A DNA stretch of 64,000 nt, taken from contig JAYJMM010000062.1 in NCBI GenBank assembly GCA_037349105.1, positions 461,001 to 525,000 of the forward strand, in the 5' to 3' direction. Shown piece by piece: positions 1 to 12,700 of the stretch. Within the stretch, counting starts at the first letter, position 1; the number at the start of each line of letters is the position of its first letter. Position numbers and translations under genes: made by a program. The notes below the pieces were generated by a model. It did no database searches. It saw only the letters and a list, made by a program, of their open reading frames with translations, and was not told the DNA's origin. The stretch comes from Limnomonas spitsbergensis (lineage: Eukaryota; Chlorophyta; Chlorophyceae; Chlamydomonadales).

Positions 1-59
1 TCCTCCCTTCCCCCAATCCTCCACATCGCTCCTCCCTCCTCCTGCGCTCCTTCTAAATA

Positions 60-380
60 TTCATCCTCCCCCCGCTGGATGTAGGCAGCCCCAGATCTGC
101 AATTGATCTGCATACCCATCCCTCTCTGGACGTAGACAGCCCCTGACCTCTATATACCCCCCCCCCCCCTGGATGTAGATAGGCAGCTCCCCAACATCAG
201 ACCTCTGATTTCCTCCCCTCCCCTCCGCTGGCTACTGGCAGCTCTCCAATATCAGACCTCTCTTCTCCTCTCCTCCCTTCCCATCGACTGGATATAGGCA
301 GCTCCCCAATATCAGACCTCTCCTCTCCTCCCCTCCCCTCCACTGGATGTAGGCAGCTCCCCAACATCGGACCTCTCATC
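60..380. repeat. Minisatellite, unit about 55-60 bp
   Basis: Four to six diverged tandem copies of a pyrimidine-rich unit containing the core CTGGATGTAGGCAGCTCCCCA, shortened here to its recognisable part GGCAGCTCCCCAA, followed by CATCAGACCTCTC and a CT-rich stretch. It runs directly into the first visible MER3 exon, so it lies in the intron before that exon. Confidence 0.75.
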
Positions 381-392
381 TCCATGCGCCTT

Positions 393-585
393 GCCCAGCA
401 GGGCCTCGGCTCCCTCAGGGCCCTGTCAGAGGTGAGCGGATGAAATTTGCACAAATGCTCACATGGGCACTAGGGGCGCCTGATGAGCCTCATGGCGATA
501 AGCCTGGCATTGTTCGTAGATCGTAGCGCCCTACTCTATCCTGGTGACCCAACAAGGCCTCGGCTCCCGCAGGGCCCTGTCAGAG
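393..585 (+). repeat. Tandem copy of a MER3 exon end and donor site
   Basis: The exon end at 393-431 (closing TCAGAG then gtgagc) is repeated at 547-585 (closing TCAGAG then gttaaa), 154 bp further on. The second copy keeps the reading frame over the exon part but has a poorer donor site, so I take the first as the real exon. Confidence 0.7.
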
Positions 586-3500
586 GTTAAACTGAACAAT
601 GTGGCTTATTCTGCATGGGCACCAGGGGTCCATGGAGCAATATGCGTGTCATGCAATAGGGGGCTGGAGTGCCCAAGTCTGGTCACTCTTGCAAGGCCTG
701 TCTGGTCACTCTTGCAGGGCCTGTCTGGTCACTCTTACATAGCCTGTCTGGTCACGCTTTCATGGCCTGCCTGGTCAGTCTTGTAAGGCCGGTCTGGTTA
801 CTCTTGCAAGGCCTGTCTGGTCACTCGCACAGGGCCTGTCTGGTCAGTCTTGCAAGACCAGTCTGGTCACTCTTGCAGGTCCTGTCTGCTGGTCACTCTT
901 GCAATGCCTGTCTGGTCACTATTTCAGGACATGGCTGGTCACTCTTGTAAGGCCTGTCTGGTCACTCTTGCAAGGCCTGTCTGGTCAATTTTGCAAAGCA
1001 TGTCTGATCACTATTGCTTGCTTTTTTGCATCGTGCTTGCTGGATTCAACATGCTTTTTGCATGGCTCAACTTGCTTTCTGCATGGCCTCGTCGTCTCTA
1101 GTTGTTTGGTTCACTCTCTCCCCGCCTTGGGCTTCTGGTTATGTTTTCGGTTGTCCTGTCTGTTGCCCCCTAGTGTAGTCTCCGTTTCTGTCTTCCGTGC
1201 TTGTTCAAATGTTCACCCGTTTTCCTTGTGTTTCTGCTACTTTGAATTGGTTTGTGCCCCCGTGTTGCGTGTTTTAGTTTCTTTTTCTTGTGACTTGTTT
1301 CCCCCTGTTCGCTTTGCCTGGCCCTTTCCCAAAAGGCTGTGGGTGGTTGCGTCAACTTTGTAACAACAACTATTGCAGGGCCTGTCTGGTCAGTCTTGCA
1401 AGGCCTGTCTGGCCACTCTTGCAGGGCCTGTCTGGTCACTCTTGCAAGGCCAGCCTGGGCTTACAGTTATTCAGGGGAGGACATGGTAGACTGCTCATGA
1501 ACAAGGCTGTTCTTTGAAAACTCTCAAGCGGAGGAGCCCTTACCATAGTAATTGACTGTCCTGTCAGAGTGCGGCTTACACGTGTCAGCTTGAGGCGTTT
1601 TTTACTGGAGGTCATGAAGGTTGGCCTTCCCACAATGTGGTTAGCTGCATGTCTTGCATATTCAAGGCGCAGTGAAGCGCAACAGGATCCCAATGGTCAA
1701 GTTCATGGTCACAACACGGATACAGCCTCGGCCTATACTGCGACTTTTCTTAAATCTCATAATATTTTGAAGCAAGGAATCCCAAGTTATTTTACAAGTT
1801 TACAATCTTCATTTGTTTACTTACTGGACAATTTTATGCACAGGTGGCCAGGGTAGCTGTGGCTTATTTGGGCTTCAATTTCAGCTCTCTTCAGTTCAGG
1901 CGATGTCCCCCCTTTACAACGTCCTCAGCCCTTTCCATGGGAATATTCATATCCAGTACCAGTTTCCTATATAATTATGTTTTCATGATGTTTGTCTGTG
2001 CTCCTCTGCCCTGGTGCGCACAGGCTGATGCCCGACGCATCGAGCTGCTCACCGACCGCAACTATCCGTTTGGCTCCAAGCTCAAGCAAGAGGTCAAGCT
2101 CCGGCTGCCACCCCGCGTGACCATCTCCCTGATTCAGGCAGGCAGGCTGTCAGGTTTGTGCACGGGTAGAATCTGAAACCCGAAATACCTGCTGCCCAAC
2201 ATGCGTGACCATCTCCTGGGTGCAGGCAGGCTGGGTAAACTTTGAAACCTGAAATACCTGTTGCCCCGCACACGTGACCATCTTCTTAAATAAGGCAGGC
2301 AGGCTGTCAAATGCATGGGTAAAATCTGAAACCCGGAACAGCTACTGCCCCACGCGTTCCGCAATCCATGCTGCGTATCATAACGCATTTATGTTATTAC
2401 TCATACGATCATTGTGTCATACCTGTCATACCTGTATATCAGGTGGCCGCATTGAGGTGAATGTGACTGTTACAAGAGAGCCGCCAGCTCGTCAAAATGC
2501 GGGGGCAACTGCGGGACTTGGCCTTGCCAATGGTGCCGCGGCGGCCACGCACACGCCCGCATGGCTGATTGTGGGCAGCTGTCACAACGACAAGCTCCTG
2601 GTCCATAAGCAGATGGTGGTAGAGAGCTTCCCGTCACCCTTCACTGTGAGTCATGCGGAGATGGCGCATGCAGGGGTGGGGTGGTAGGGTTAGTTCAAGC
2701 AGATCTGGCCAGGTTCATTCCCTGTGCAGCTACATTTCAGGTAAATTTCAGATACCTTTCAGGTACACTTCAGGAACATTTCAGGTACATTTCAGGTACA
2801 TTCCGGCCGGAAGCCAAGGGACACTGATGCTGTAAACCTGTTGCTTGGGCCACCGGTCATATGCTGATGATGGCTTGGTTATTGGGTATTAGTCGTGGCC
2901 GCCCGGCAGTGGCATGTCTGGTGCGCACTAAATCAACAAGGGTATCTGGCAGCCGCATATACCGTTGCACCCCCACCCTTGTCCTATTTGCCTGCAGGCA
3001 TGCATAGCCGCCCCCCAACCTTGTCCAGCTTGCCCGCAGGCATGCATCGCCGTTTAAGCAGCACCCGCTGAGAGGGACTGCTGACAACAATGTTACCCGG
3101 CAGAAAGGCAGAATGACACCCCCCTTGTCCAAATCCCCTGCAGACACGCATCGTTGTGGAGGCACCTGCCGAGAAGACTGGGGAGTTCCGCCTGATTGCT
3201 TCGGTGGTTCTGGATCATTTGGTGGGGAACCTGATAAGCTGGGCTTCCTGCCTTGTATCATGTTACCGGTGGCTTAACAATACATCCATGCTAGAATGCA
3301 TGGGATCCACTTGTGTACATAGCTAATGTGATGAGTTGGACCTCCGAAGTCATACTGTATCAGCCGGAATTACCCTGGTAATATTTTCCTTAGCCAGTGG
3401 ATGATATCTGGCAGTCTACCTACGTCTTTAACCCAGCCATCCAAAGGGTTAAAGACGTAGGTAGACTGCCAGAATGGCCCACATCCTGTTCTGCTCTCTC

Positions 3501-6500
3501 TGGTTCTGCTGGTCCGCGCTGGAAACTCATGACTTGAACTTGAATTTGGATTTGCACTCAAGATTGCGGTGGTTTTTCCGCACCCTTTCAAATCTGAAAT
3601 CTGCACCCATAAAGTATGAGAAACCTCCCCTGGAATCAGCAAACAGCATGTACAGGCCACATCTTGTCCTCACCACTTCTCAGGTGGGTCTTGATGAGGT
3701 CGTGACTGTGCGTCTTCCGGCTCATGGCCAGTCCAGCATTACAGAGTATCTCCGCAGCTCCAAGGGCACCACCTCATCACCTCCCGAAGGCGCTGCTTCT
3801 GTCCGAGCCAAAACCGGTTGGGGAGCGGGGAGCGGAGATCTGCCGGACATGACCCTGCCTGGTGCATGCGCGCACGTGGCGTACCCTCCAGGTCATCCGC
3901 TTGCGGTTGGCCGCCATGCTGCTTCCAATGTCACAGGCTTGGCTGGCGAGGGGGAGGATGGGGCAGGCGCAGGCAGCGAAAGGAGGGCCGGGAATGGAGG
4001 CACAGGCTGCGGGAGCGAGGGCACAGTGGCAGGCGTTGGCGATTCTGGGGATGGCTTGGGCACTCCCTCGGCCGCCATAGCGGGGAAATCAAGGGCCAAA
4101 CCAGTCCGCCGGCCAACCAAGAGTCAGCAAGCAGGTCCATCACGGGAAGGACAAAGACCGGGGGCAGGACCAGCAGCGGCAGCGGTTGAATCTGCGGCGC
4201 TGGAGGCATCGCCACCGTTCACCAACATCAGCAGCTTAGATCTCGACCAGCAGGATCAAGGCCAAACGCTAGGCGCTGTGCAAGGGGCTGGGCGCGTTGG
4301 GGGCTGGGCCGCAAAGATGGTATCAAACGCGACGGCCCGCGCTGCTGCTGCAGCTGCTGCTGCTGCCACAGCTGTGACAGCCCGCTCTGGCCCTGATGGT
4401 GGACCTGCTGGTTGTGGCATGTCTTCGGCTGCTGAGCTGGCTCTCGCACGGATGGCTGCCCGATATCAACAGGTTGCAGCGAAGCCGGCCGCAGCATCTC
4501 TCGCCGCTGGCCGCATGGCTGACAGGGGATCCGCCCAGCCCATGCTGCCACCGCCCCCTAGGCAGCCGGCGGCGCATGGAGAAAGTGCCAAGCCACCGCC
4601 AGCGAGAGGCTCAGAGGGCAGCGGTGCTGCTGAGCCCTCCCTGGAAACAGCTGCGGCCAAGCTCAGTGCTGCTGCTTTAAAACCCGTGTCTGACGGACAC
4701 CCGAGGTCACTGGGAGTGGCAGGTGCAGCAGGTCAGCACATGGATGATGATGAGCCAGCAGCTGAGGCGGCCGACAAGGAGGGATGCAACCGCATTGTGG
4801 ACAAGGTGAGACAAGTTGATGACAGCAGCGAGGAGGAGGAAGAGGAGGAGGACGAGGCCCCGTGCTTTGACTTGTTGGACTGGGGCTGCCGCGCCCCGCC
4901 GGCTGCCGTGCCCATCAGGCATGCCCAGGCAGCCAGCAAGCCCACTCCCACCGCTCTCACTGCTTCCTCAGCACCCTCGGCTCCCTCAGCTCCCACTGCA
5001 GCCTTGGCTCTCTCAGCTCCCACCCCCCCAACAGCTCATGCAAACTGCGGAAGTCAGCAGCAGGCTCAGCTTGCTTTCCCTCTTGAGGCTCCTCGAGTTT
5101 CTCTCACTCCCCCAGTTGGAAACGCTGTCCCCTGTTCACCTGCCAGCCTTGGCCATGCGCCCAATCTATCTTCCAGGATCGCCCCACCATCTGCATCTCT
5201 CAGCATTGATCTGACCTCTGACGAGTTCCCGGCAATGGCTCGGATGCCGGCCTCCAATGCATTCCAACCCAGCTCGAAATCCGTAGGCAGAGGTGGGAGC
5301 AGGGGTAGGGGCGCAGACCGGCCAAGACGTGACCAGAGCGCCTGGCGAGCTCCGGCAGCAATCACCCCTGCCATGCCCCTGGGTGAGGCGGTGCGAAGGC
5401 TGCAGGGCACCATGCAAGAGGCGCCTCAGGGCGGTGCAGCCGCACAGCAGCTGGACCTTGACGATGCCTGGTTTGCGCTCGACGATCCCATCGATGCAGA
5501 TGTGGACGGTGAGTTGCGACTCATGGGCTCTGCAAAAGAGCAGCCTAGGGACGGGCCATATTGGGGCCGGGAGCAGCAGCAGCAGCAGCAGCAGCTGCGA
5601 GATATGCCACAACAGCAGCAGCAGCAGCAGCAGGCAGCTCGAACTCCGTCAGCCTCACATTCCCCAGCAGGCACCCTCTGGCCCGGGATGCAGCAGCAGC
5701 GCCCTGTGTCCGACAACGGCCGTACAGCCGCAGCCGCGCTGGACAAGCTGCTTAGCAAGAAGGCGCGTGCAGCGGCTGCGGGTGCTACGGGAGTACCTTT
5801 CCCCTCAGAGGAGTCACCCGGCCCCGCACAGCCGTGCCTCAATGAATCATCCGCCTCAAGGATGCAGTCCGAGGACCCAAGGTCACTCTTCAGCCCCGCG
5901 CTGCCCCCCGGGACTCAGCCAAGGGCGTTTGAATCCAACGCGGGGCGCGCAACTCCTCTCTATGGCCACCAGATCCTGCCTGTGGACCCCGCAGAGAACC
6001 AAGAATGGGATCCGGAGCTCCCGTGGGAGGAGCCAGCAGCTGCATCCTCTCAGCTCTATAAGTACAGGGGGATGCTGGCCCAGCCCCCGGCCTCCCTAAA
6101 ATCAGCGCACCAGCCGCCCCGCCTGGATGCCTTTGGGAGAATTACGGGGGCGTTATCGCCCTCTTGCTCGTCGCGCTCAGATCTACCTCGCCTCAACCCT
6201 AATGGAGACATAGCCGACTCTGGAATTCACACAGGGGGGCGCAGGCAGAGGGCCCAAGCTCTTGACGATCTGAGTCCAGGCAGTATGGCCAGGACGCCCC
6301 CTACCCAGAGAGCTTGCAATGCTCCAGAGGTGCCCTTACCTGAGTTGTTCCAGTCGGGCTTAGTGTCTGTGACCAAAGGGATGGGCCGGAAGCAGCACCA
6401 GCAGCATTTGCAGGAGGAGGAGGGAGGCCTTTGGGGAGCAAACGACTCGCCATGCTTAGCTACCAAGCGCGATTGGAGCAAGTGAGTGCGGAAAGAGTGA

Positions 6501-7245
6501 AAGAAGTAGTTTCACGGATTCATCCAACAAGGGACCAAGCTTGCCACACTTGTATGCCCCCCCCCCCCCCATCTGCCTCCTCCTGTTTTTTCGACTGACG
6601 CTGCATCTGCTGCTGCTGTCTCGATGCAGATATGTTGAGGATGAGGCGGTCCTGCCTGACATTAGCAGCAAGAGGAGGCACATGCAGGCAGCACAGCAGC
6701 AGCAAGCAGGCTTAATGCTTGGCCCTGGCCGTCTGTTGCCACCCGACGAGCCGGACATTTGCATGGGCAACGCCTCCAAGGCATTTGCTGTCATGGGGAG
6801 GACGCAGGGGCCCGCCTCACTCACCCCTGAGCATGGATCAGTAGCTGCAGCACCCATCAACTCCTCACTCCTCGCCAGTGGATACAGAAACAGGCCGCCG
6901 GGGAACCAGCAGCATCAGCCTGGCATGAATGCGGATGAAACACCGCCATCTGCCAATCCTGCGCTCTGCCATGGTACCTCCGGTGCGGCTCACCACAAGC
7001 TAGTTCAGCAACAGCAGCTACAGCAGCAACATGGAGAGGAGGGAAGTGATCAGCAGCAGGAGCGCTCCATGCATGTGGTGCAGGCGGAGGAGGCGGGCAC
7101 TGGGGATAAAGCGGCCATGCAAATGAGAGCGGGCGGTGATGCCCTGGCACCTAGATCTTCGCAATGGGGCAATGCAGCATGCAACAATGATGATGATGAT
7201 GATGATGAAGACGAATACCCCTCGGCGCTCTCCTTCTTATGTTGA
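402..7245 (+). CDS. MER3: MER3/HFM1-type meiotic DNA helicase, 3' part
   Basis: This is the C-terminal part of a Ski2-like superfamily 2 helicase of the MER3/HFM1 group, which promotes meiotic crossovers in the nucleus. The helicase core lies upstream of the window. Visible exons are about 402-431, 2024-2141 (or to 2153), 2443-2645, 3144-3221, 3684-6481 and 6630-7245; phases agree at every join. Together they spell the Sec63/Ig-like region: GLGSLRALSE, ADARRIELLTDRNYPFG, WLIVGSCHNDKLLVHKQM, FRLIASVVLDHL and VGLDEVVTVRLP, in the order found in HFM1. After that come about 1,100 residues of low-complexity sequence rich in Ala, Gly, Pro, Ser and Gln, with two Gln runs near 5570-5630 and an Asp run just before the stop. 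The first small exon is the least certain. Family assignment is firm; a helicase role for this particular copy is inferred. Confidence 0.85.
668..1455. repeat. Minisatellite, unit about 23-24 bp, in MER3 intron
   Basis: Units built on GGCCTGTCTGGTCACTCTTG are repeated head to tail from about 668 to 1010. After a non-repetitive stretch of about 360 bp, four more units occur at about 1372-1455. The whole block lies in the intron between the exons ending at 431 and starting at 2024. Reading frames across it are by-products of the repeat. I see no exon in the remainder of this intron (1456-2023). Confidence 0.85.
2112..2350 (+). repeat. Three tandem copies of a MER3 exon end plus donor
   Basis: Copies at about 2112-2195, 2196-2263 and 2264-2350 each begin with a version of CGTGACCATCTC, pass through GGCAGGCAGGCTG and end near CTGCTGCC or CTGTTGCC. 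The first is the genuine exon end and donor site; the next two are diverged duplicates inside the intron. Confidence 0.8.
2977..3174 (+). repeat. Copies of a MER3 acceptor and exon start
   Basis: The real junction (CCTTGTCC..CTGCAG at 3123-3143, exon from 3144) has two upstream relatives, at 2977-2997 and 3019-3039, each followed by GCATGCAT in place of the exon's ACACGCAT. The 3040-3073 copy can still be aligned to the first 30 bases of the exon but contains a stop codon. Confidence 0.7.
3408..3472. other. Perfect 27-bp inverted repeat (hairpin) in MER3 intron
   Basis: The arm at 3408-3434 (starting CTGGCAGTCTACC) is exactly complementary to the arm at 3446-3472 (ending GGTAGACTGCCAG), with an 11-base loop. 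It sits inside the intron 3222-3683. The surrounding intron shows no other feature apart from ordinary splice sites. Confidence 0.9.
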
Positions 7246-8029
7246 GCAGCTCCGATTGTGTTAAGTTTGTGAAGTTTTGTGAGCTTTTTACAGTCCAACA
7301 GAGCATCACTTTTCATATCTGAGACACTATAACTGGGATTCGTAATATGAAATCTAAATGATCCAGAGTATGAGACTTCATCTGCACAAATCCAGCAGCA
7401 TTGTCACCAAGCCTTCCCGCCGTCACAAGATTTGAAAAATCAATCCGAAGCACGAGATCTAAACGGCACGAATCTACCAGCCTTGCCACCAAGGCAACAA
7501 AAGATCTCAGATAAAAGATATACGGTACGGTAAGATTTCGTAAGATCCAAGACCTCATTGATCCAGGGTATGAGATGAAGGGAAAAGTCCCGATGTGGGC
7601 GAATGGAAGAGCAAAAGCAAGAATGCAGAGGAAAATAGAGGAGGAAGGCGGAGAAAGAGGAGAGAAAAGGGTGGGGGGCAGTGGCAGTGTGTGAGTGTGT
7701 GTGTGTGTGTGTGGGGGGGGGGGCTGTGGGGGAGGGGACGGGGAGGGGGGCAGTGGGGAGTGAGGAGGAGGCTAGCCACTGCGCACGCTCTGTTTAACTG
7801 CTGTCCAGCGCTCATACTGCAGCTTCTACCCAGCTTCTGTCAATCCAATACGGAGCTCGTGGCAGCTACTGCCCAGTTGGCATCCAGCTTCTGTCTAGCT
7901 GCTGCCCTGCAGTCATCAAATTTCTGCTTACCTGCTTCCCAGCAATCTTCCAGCTTCAGCCCAACTGCTTTCAATTTGATATTAGTTTTTACCAACCACC
8001 ACCTAGCTGCCACCCAGCTTCTGTCTGGC

Positions 8030-8260
8030 CGCGCCCCTCACCAGTAGCTGACCCAAAGCCAGTACAGAGCCTGTCTGGATCCTGGCTACTACCCAGCTTC
8101 TACCTAGCTGTGCCCCTCAGTAGTAGCTGACCCGAAGCCATTGCAGAGCCTGTCTGGATCCTGGCTACTACCCAGCTGCCATCCAGCTTCTACCAGGCTG
8201 TGCCCCTCACCTATTGCTGACCCGAAGCCAGTGCAGAGCCTGTCTGGATCCCAGCCAAAG
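8030..8260. repeat. Tandem repeat, unit about 85 bp
   Basis: About three copies share GAGCCTGTCTGGATCC, CTACCCAGCT and TGCCCCTCA in constant order. A looser array of CAGCTTCTG/CAGCTGC words precedes it from about 7810. No coding potential was recognised. Confidence 0.7.
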
Positions 8261-9317
8261 CAGCTTTGGGCTGGGCAGGTCGTAGAGTGAGGCATCATGA
8301 CGCAAGTCCACTACACAATTAAGGGAGGGATGAGAGGGGGGGAGGGGGATCGAGAAGTCAGGCAAATAGAGAGGCATTATGATGTCAACCACAACCTTGG
8401 GGGGAGGGGGAGTGGTAAGGTGCGTATGAATGGAATGTGTGAACGGTACAGGGGCTGGGCTGCTAAGGCCAGGGCTGGGTTGGGTAAGTGGGGGTGGGAG
8501 ATAAGAGGTGGATGGTAGGGTGACCATGAATGATAAGGGGGGGGTGAGATTTAGGGGGCATGTATGTTCAAAAGGGGAGGTAAGGTCGATCGGCAGCTGA
8601 GAAGAACGGTGTGTGTGTGAGAGGGCAGTGAGGGGGGAGGGGGGAGATGTTGATGGAGGGGGGACCATGACAGGATAGGGGACTGAGAGGCCGTTAGAGA
8701 ACATTGAGCCAGAGGTAAGGGTGCAGGAATCCCCTTACGGGCAGGTCCGCTGAACCCCTCTCTTACAATTGTAGGCCCAATGTAAATCTGATCTTCCATC
8801 TCTCACGTTGGCAGGCCCTCTGGAACCTCTGAACCCTGTCTCTCACCTGGGCAGGCCCGCGAAGGCTGATCACGCCGCTGTAGGCGACACAGCCCGCCCC
8901 CGCTGCTGAGAGTCAGCCACACCGTTGACCGGTCTGATTCCAGCAGGATGTGGGGTGAAGCTACAACGCATTAGAAACAATATTTCAATGGTTGGCTCGC
9001 ATAAGAAATAACATTCAAAAGGATAAGAGAGCCGAATGACAGGCCTTGGCGGGTGAAGGAAACAGTGCAGGAGTGTGAGGCCCGGGGCCGCAGCCGCACC
9101 ACTGCTGCCGCTGTATCACGGGAAAAGGGTGGGGCCCTGCATGATAGGGGTCTTGTCCCTTAATCAGGGGCAGGGCATAGTGCAGGCGCAGCGTGTACTC
9201 TGGACCTCTGATACAGATGAGGAGGTGGATGAGGAGAATTCCACCCCTCCAGTAGGCTCCAACCGGGCGCCCTTCCTCTCAGCCTTCACTACAGCAGCAC
9301 CAGGAGCAGCAGCGGTC

Positions 9318-9450
9318 GCCACGGCTGCTGATATTGCTGCAGGCCACTGCTTGACAAGACAGTGGCATAGATCCTGCTCTGGGCAGGTTGGGGCGCAACA
9401 TGTGAGATCTGCTATTCTGCTGGAGAGTAAGCCTTCTGTCCCCCATCACC
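9318..9450 (+). repeat. Dispersed repeat, copy 1
   Basis: About 130 bp sharing GGCATAGATCCTGCTCTGGG, GGGGCGCAACATGTGA and CTGCTGGAGAG with a copy in the same orientation at 25858-25990. Ends are not sharply defined, and I see no terminal repeats or target-site duplication. Confidence 0.7.
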
Positions 9451-9772
9451 ATCAAAAAGCTGACATGGCATGCCATTCACTTTCACTCAAGTGAGCAGGG
9501 TACCAGGGCCTCACCTGGACGGCTGATTGGCTGAACCTGTGTGTCTCTGACTGTGCCTGAACGAGTGCCGGATTCCTGAGCCACTATTTCATTCAGAGAT
9601 CTCTAATTTCGTAAACCTTCCGTCTATTTTCATCCCAGGCGGATTTCATTCCTTGTCTTCATTCATTCAGTTTATAATATGCGGCATGCACAAAATTCTG
9701 TTCGCCTGCGTGGTCTTCGAAACATCACGATATGTTTTAAAGATCTTGATCTTCTGTAGGGCCCCATGTCCT

Positions 9773-12700
9773 CGAACACATGTGTTTTTGATGCATGGCA
9801 ATCTTTTGGATCGTACTGCATTATGATCAGCTCTCACATCGAATCAGCAACTGTCAATTCTGTCGGCAACAGCAGTGTGCGGGCTAAATGGTGGCTGGTG
9901 CGGGCTAAACAGTGGTCTGCGGGTGCAATCAGCATGGAGTTTATAAACTGCTTCGACCTAGCTCTTTCATGCATCCCCAAACTCCTGCTCTCCAAACCTG
10001 ATATCGTCACAGTGGCTGCGAACGCCTTGATCTCAGCCAGCAAGACGATCGTCACGGTTCTACTGTGGATGACTGCTTAGGATATGGGAGATGGCCACAA
10101 CTGGATTCATGGCTGATGCAGCAGGGCATGGCGAGGAACATCGCTGCCTGTGCCAAGATGCTGCCTCTTGTCCTGCATGGCACTGTCCCTTGGGGCCAAG
10201 GAGCAAAGGCCCTCGAAACTGTTAGCAGGATCCTCGCTATTCTGAACGTCCGTAACAGCAGCTTGGGAAGTGCTTTTCTTGGCGTTGGTACCGATGACAT
10301 TATGGAGCTTTACTGGACCTCTCTCCAGTACCTCATCCCCTGCGTCCGCGAGTGGCTGGAGGCTGACAGCAGCACGCGCCCGTCGATGGATGATGCGTCA
10401 CAGCCCCCCGACTATGGCTCTTTAATTTGAAGTGCCTTCGTGGCGGATTTCGGGATCCATCGCATTCCTCTGCGGACTGGAGGCCGCTGATGCCCCTGCT
10501 GGTGCAGTCCTTCCAGCTGGCCAGGGACTTCCATGCCACGGCAATGCCAGACAATCCTATGTGGGCTAAACGGATATATGATGTCGGTCTGTGCCTCCCG
10601 CTTGCTGTCATGGCAACATTGCTGAAGAAGGGTGGTGGATCCATCCAGGTGTGGCCGTGCCGATGCGCGCTGCAGGCCATGCAGATTGCGTTGCTGCCGG
10701 GGAGTTGCCTCTTCACCCAGCCTCCTCTGCCAACTGAGGCTGCAACCAGCACAGCCAGCTTGCATCCACATCTATCTGTGGCAAAACGCAATCTGTTGAT
10801 GGATGCGGGGAACGTGCTAGGCAAATTTTGGCCAGGTGGGTAATCATGCCGCAAGATCTGACCGGAGATCTATTTGGATCAAGCCCTCTTAGCCATGCTG
10901 CAGTGCATTGTTATTTTGATTTGTGTCCTTCATATCGGCACGTACAGTCACCATTTCACCAAATGCAGTTTAAAATTTGAATCCCACCACTTGCCTGCTC
11001 CTTATCATGTTTTTGCATCTTGCGACGCTCCACCATGCGTCGCGTTTATGCTTTGTTGAATGTCCTCATCTGTCCCACCTCGTCATGTATCTTCTCTGTG
11101 CCCTATCTCACATTCTCCTGTTCCTGCCCACCCCTCCATGTCTACCTTGTCCTTGACACAGAGCTATTGAGGCCGCAACACCTGTGGGACCTGATGTGCT
11201 TGATGGAGGCGACGCTGCGCCTCACAGCCCCCCACCTTACAGCTGATGTGCTGGCACGGATTACTCCCCTATGGAGGGCTATGTTGAAGGCCTGCCAGGT
11301 ATTGCGTGATGCGCGTGTTGGATTTCCGGGCCACATCATTGCGCAGCCTTCCTCATGTCTGCTGGAGCAGCGGTGCTCGAGTCTGCTGAGGATGATCAGC
11401 ATGTTCATGACTCTGGCCAAAGCAGTGACACTCCTCCCAGTAGAGCTGGACTCCTTAGGTAGGCTTAACTTTCAGATGGCCCAGACTTCCGCCTGGGTGT
11501 GCTGTATGTGCTCTCGGTTTGCAGGACAAACTTGGGTCCTACCCTTGCGCATGCGTGCCTTCGATGGTATGGCCGCCCTGGTCATCCCGGCCTGTTGTAG
11601 CCTGCTGGCTAGTGTCTTGCCGCCTATATCGCTTGACTTGGGCCTGCTTTCCAGCGGCTCAACACCTACCAGCAGTACAGCGCCTGTCAGGGGTATAGCC
11701 TCTGTCAGCAGTACAGCACCTGCCTGCGCTGCTGTAGCACCTGCCAGCAGTGCTGCTGATGTTGCGGGTGCTGCTGTAATCCTGTCTTCAACTGCGCCAT
11801 CGCTGCAAGAAGGATCTGTTGGGGTTTTAATCAGCATCTGGGAATTATTCTTAGAGATCCCTTGCCACTGTGTCTGTCTGCATTGCTGACCGATCCCATG
11901 TGGATCAGCATCCACTCCACCAGCGAGGTGCTGCATCAGGTCTGGCAGCTGTCCTCTCAAGCTGCGTCTCCCAGTGGGGAGCCTACCGCTGCTGAGGCTG
12001 CTGCGCATAGAGAACATTGCAGCCTGGCTGTAGAGGTGGCAGCCATCATGGCCTTGCTGGTGAATAGCCTGGCATGTACAGCATTGGGTGAGCAGCCCTT
12101 CCGCAGCGTCCGGCAGCACCAGCAGTCAAGCTCTTAATGGGCTGACGCTGCATCAGAATGCTCCACACTGCTGGGATCCGGTCTGCTGGAAGAGGAGATT
12201 AACAGCCTGGCCAGTTTCAGTTACATGGCCGCCAAGATGCGGGGTCTCCCTGATGAGCGGGCTCCCTCAGGCCCTGAGCCATGCAGCTCCTCGGCGGCGG
12301 AGTTATCAGAGGCTGAGGGGAGCTCTGCGGCTGTGATGCAAGCTGCCCTGTCAAAGGTCCTGGGCAGTGAGGTGTGGGAGGTGCTGCTGGAGTGTATGCC
12401 TGAGATATCACTGGTGGTTGTGTCTGTAAGCACCAGCTTCCATCAGCTTCTGATCGTGCTCAGGCAGCTGCTTCATTCCCCTGGCCTCGATGCGCTCTTT
12501 GCTGAGGCTGGAGCCCTGGTTAGTGATCTGATTCACCGTCTTCCAAGCCTTGGCTCAGCAGACGAGAGTCGAGGGCCGGGGGGGGGGGCAGTGTGCCTGC
12601 GAAGAGCCCCTTTGACATCAAGGAGGCTGGACATAGCCTGCTGGGGCTGTTGAGGAAAATCCTGCTCATAGGGCAGGGTGCGATGCTGATGGAAGGGAGA

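Larger units (their letters stand above)
7246..9772. other. Intergenic stretch without a convincing gene
   Basis: Between the MER3 stop and the MYND block I find a GT run followed by a G run (about 7690-7722), purine-rich simple sequence (7600-7770 and 8320-8660), tandem copies of a unit of about 85 bp containing GAGCCTGTCTGGATCC (about 8030-8260), and a short dispersed repeat (9318-9450) that recurs at 25858-25990. A 139-codon open frame at 9075-9494 overlaps that repeat and has no recognisable domain; I do not call it a gene. Confidence 0.6.

Noticed and set aside
1568..1610. Candidate MER3 exon reading VRLTRVSLRRFLLE before the 2024 exon
   Set aside because: The donor GTCATG is poor. The segment 402-431 (GLGSLRALSE with donor gtgagc) fits the family better and is also in phase.
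3474..3683. Upstream part of the long frame that continues into the MER3 tail
   Set aside because: It lies before the acceptor at 3683 and overlaps the end of the hairpin region; splicing from 3221 to 3684 restores the conserved HL-VGLDE sequence.
9075..9494. 139-codon open frame
   Set aside because: It overlaps a dispersed repeat also found at 25858, has no domain and no clear regulatory context.
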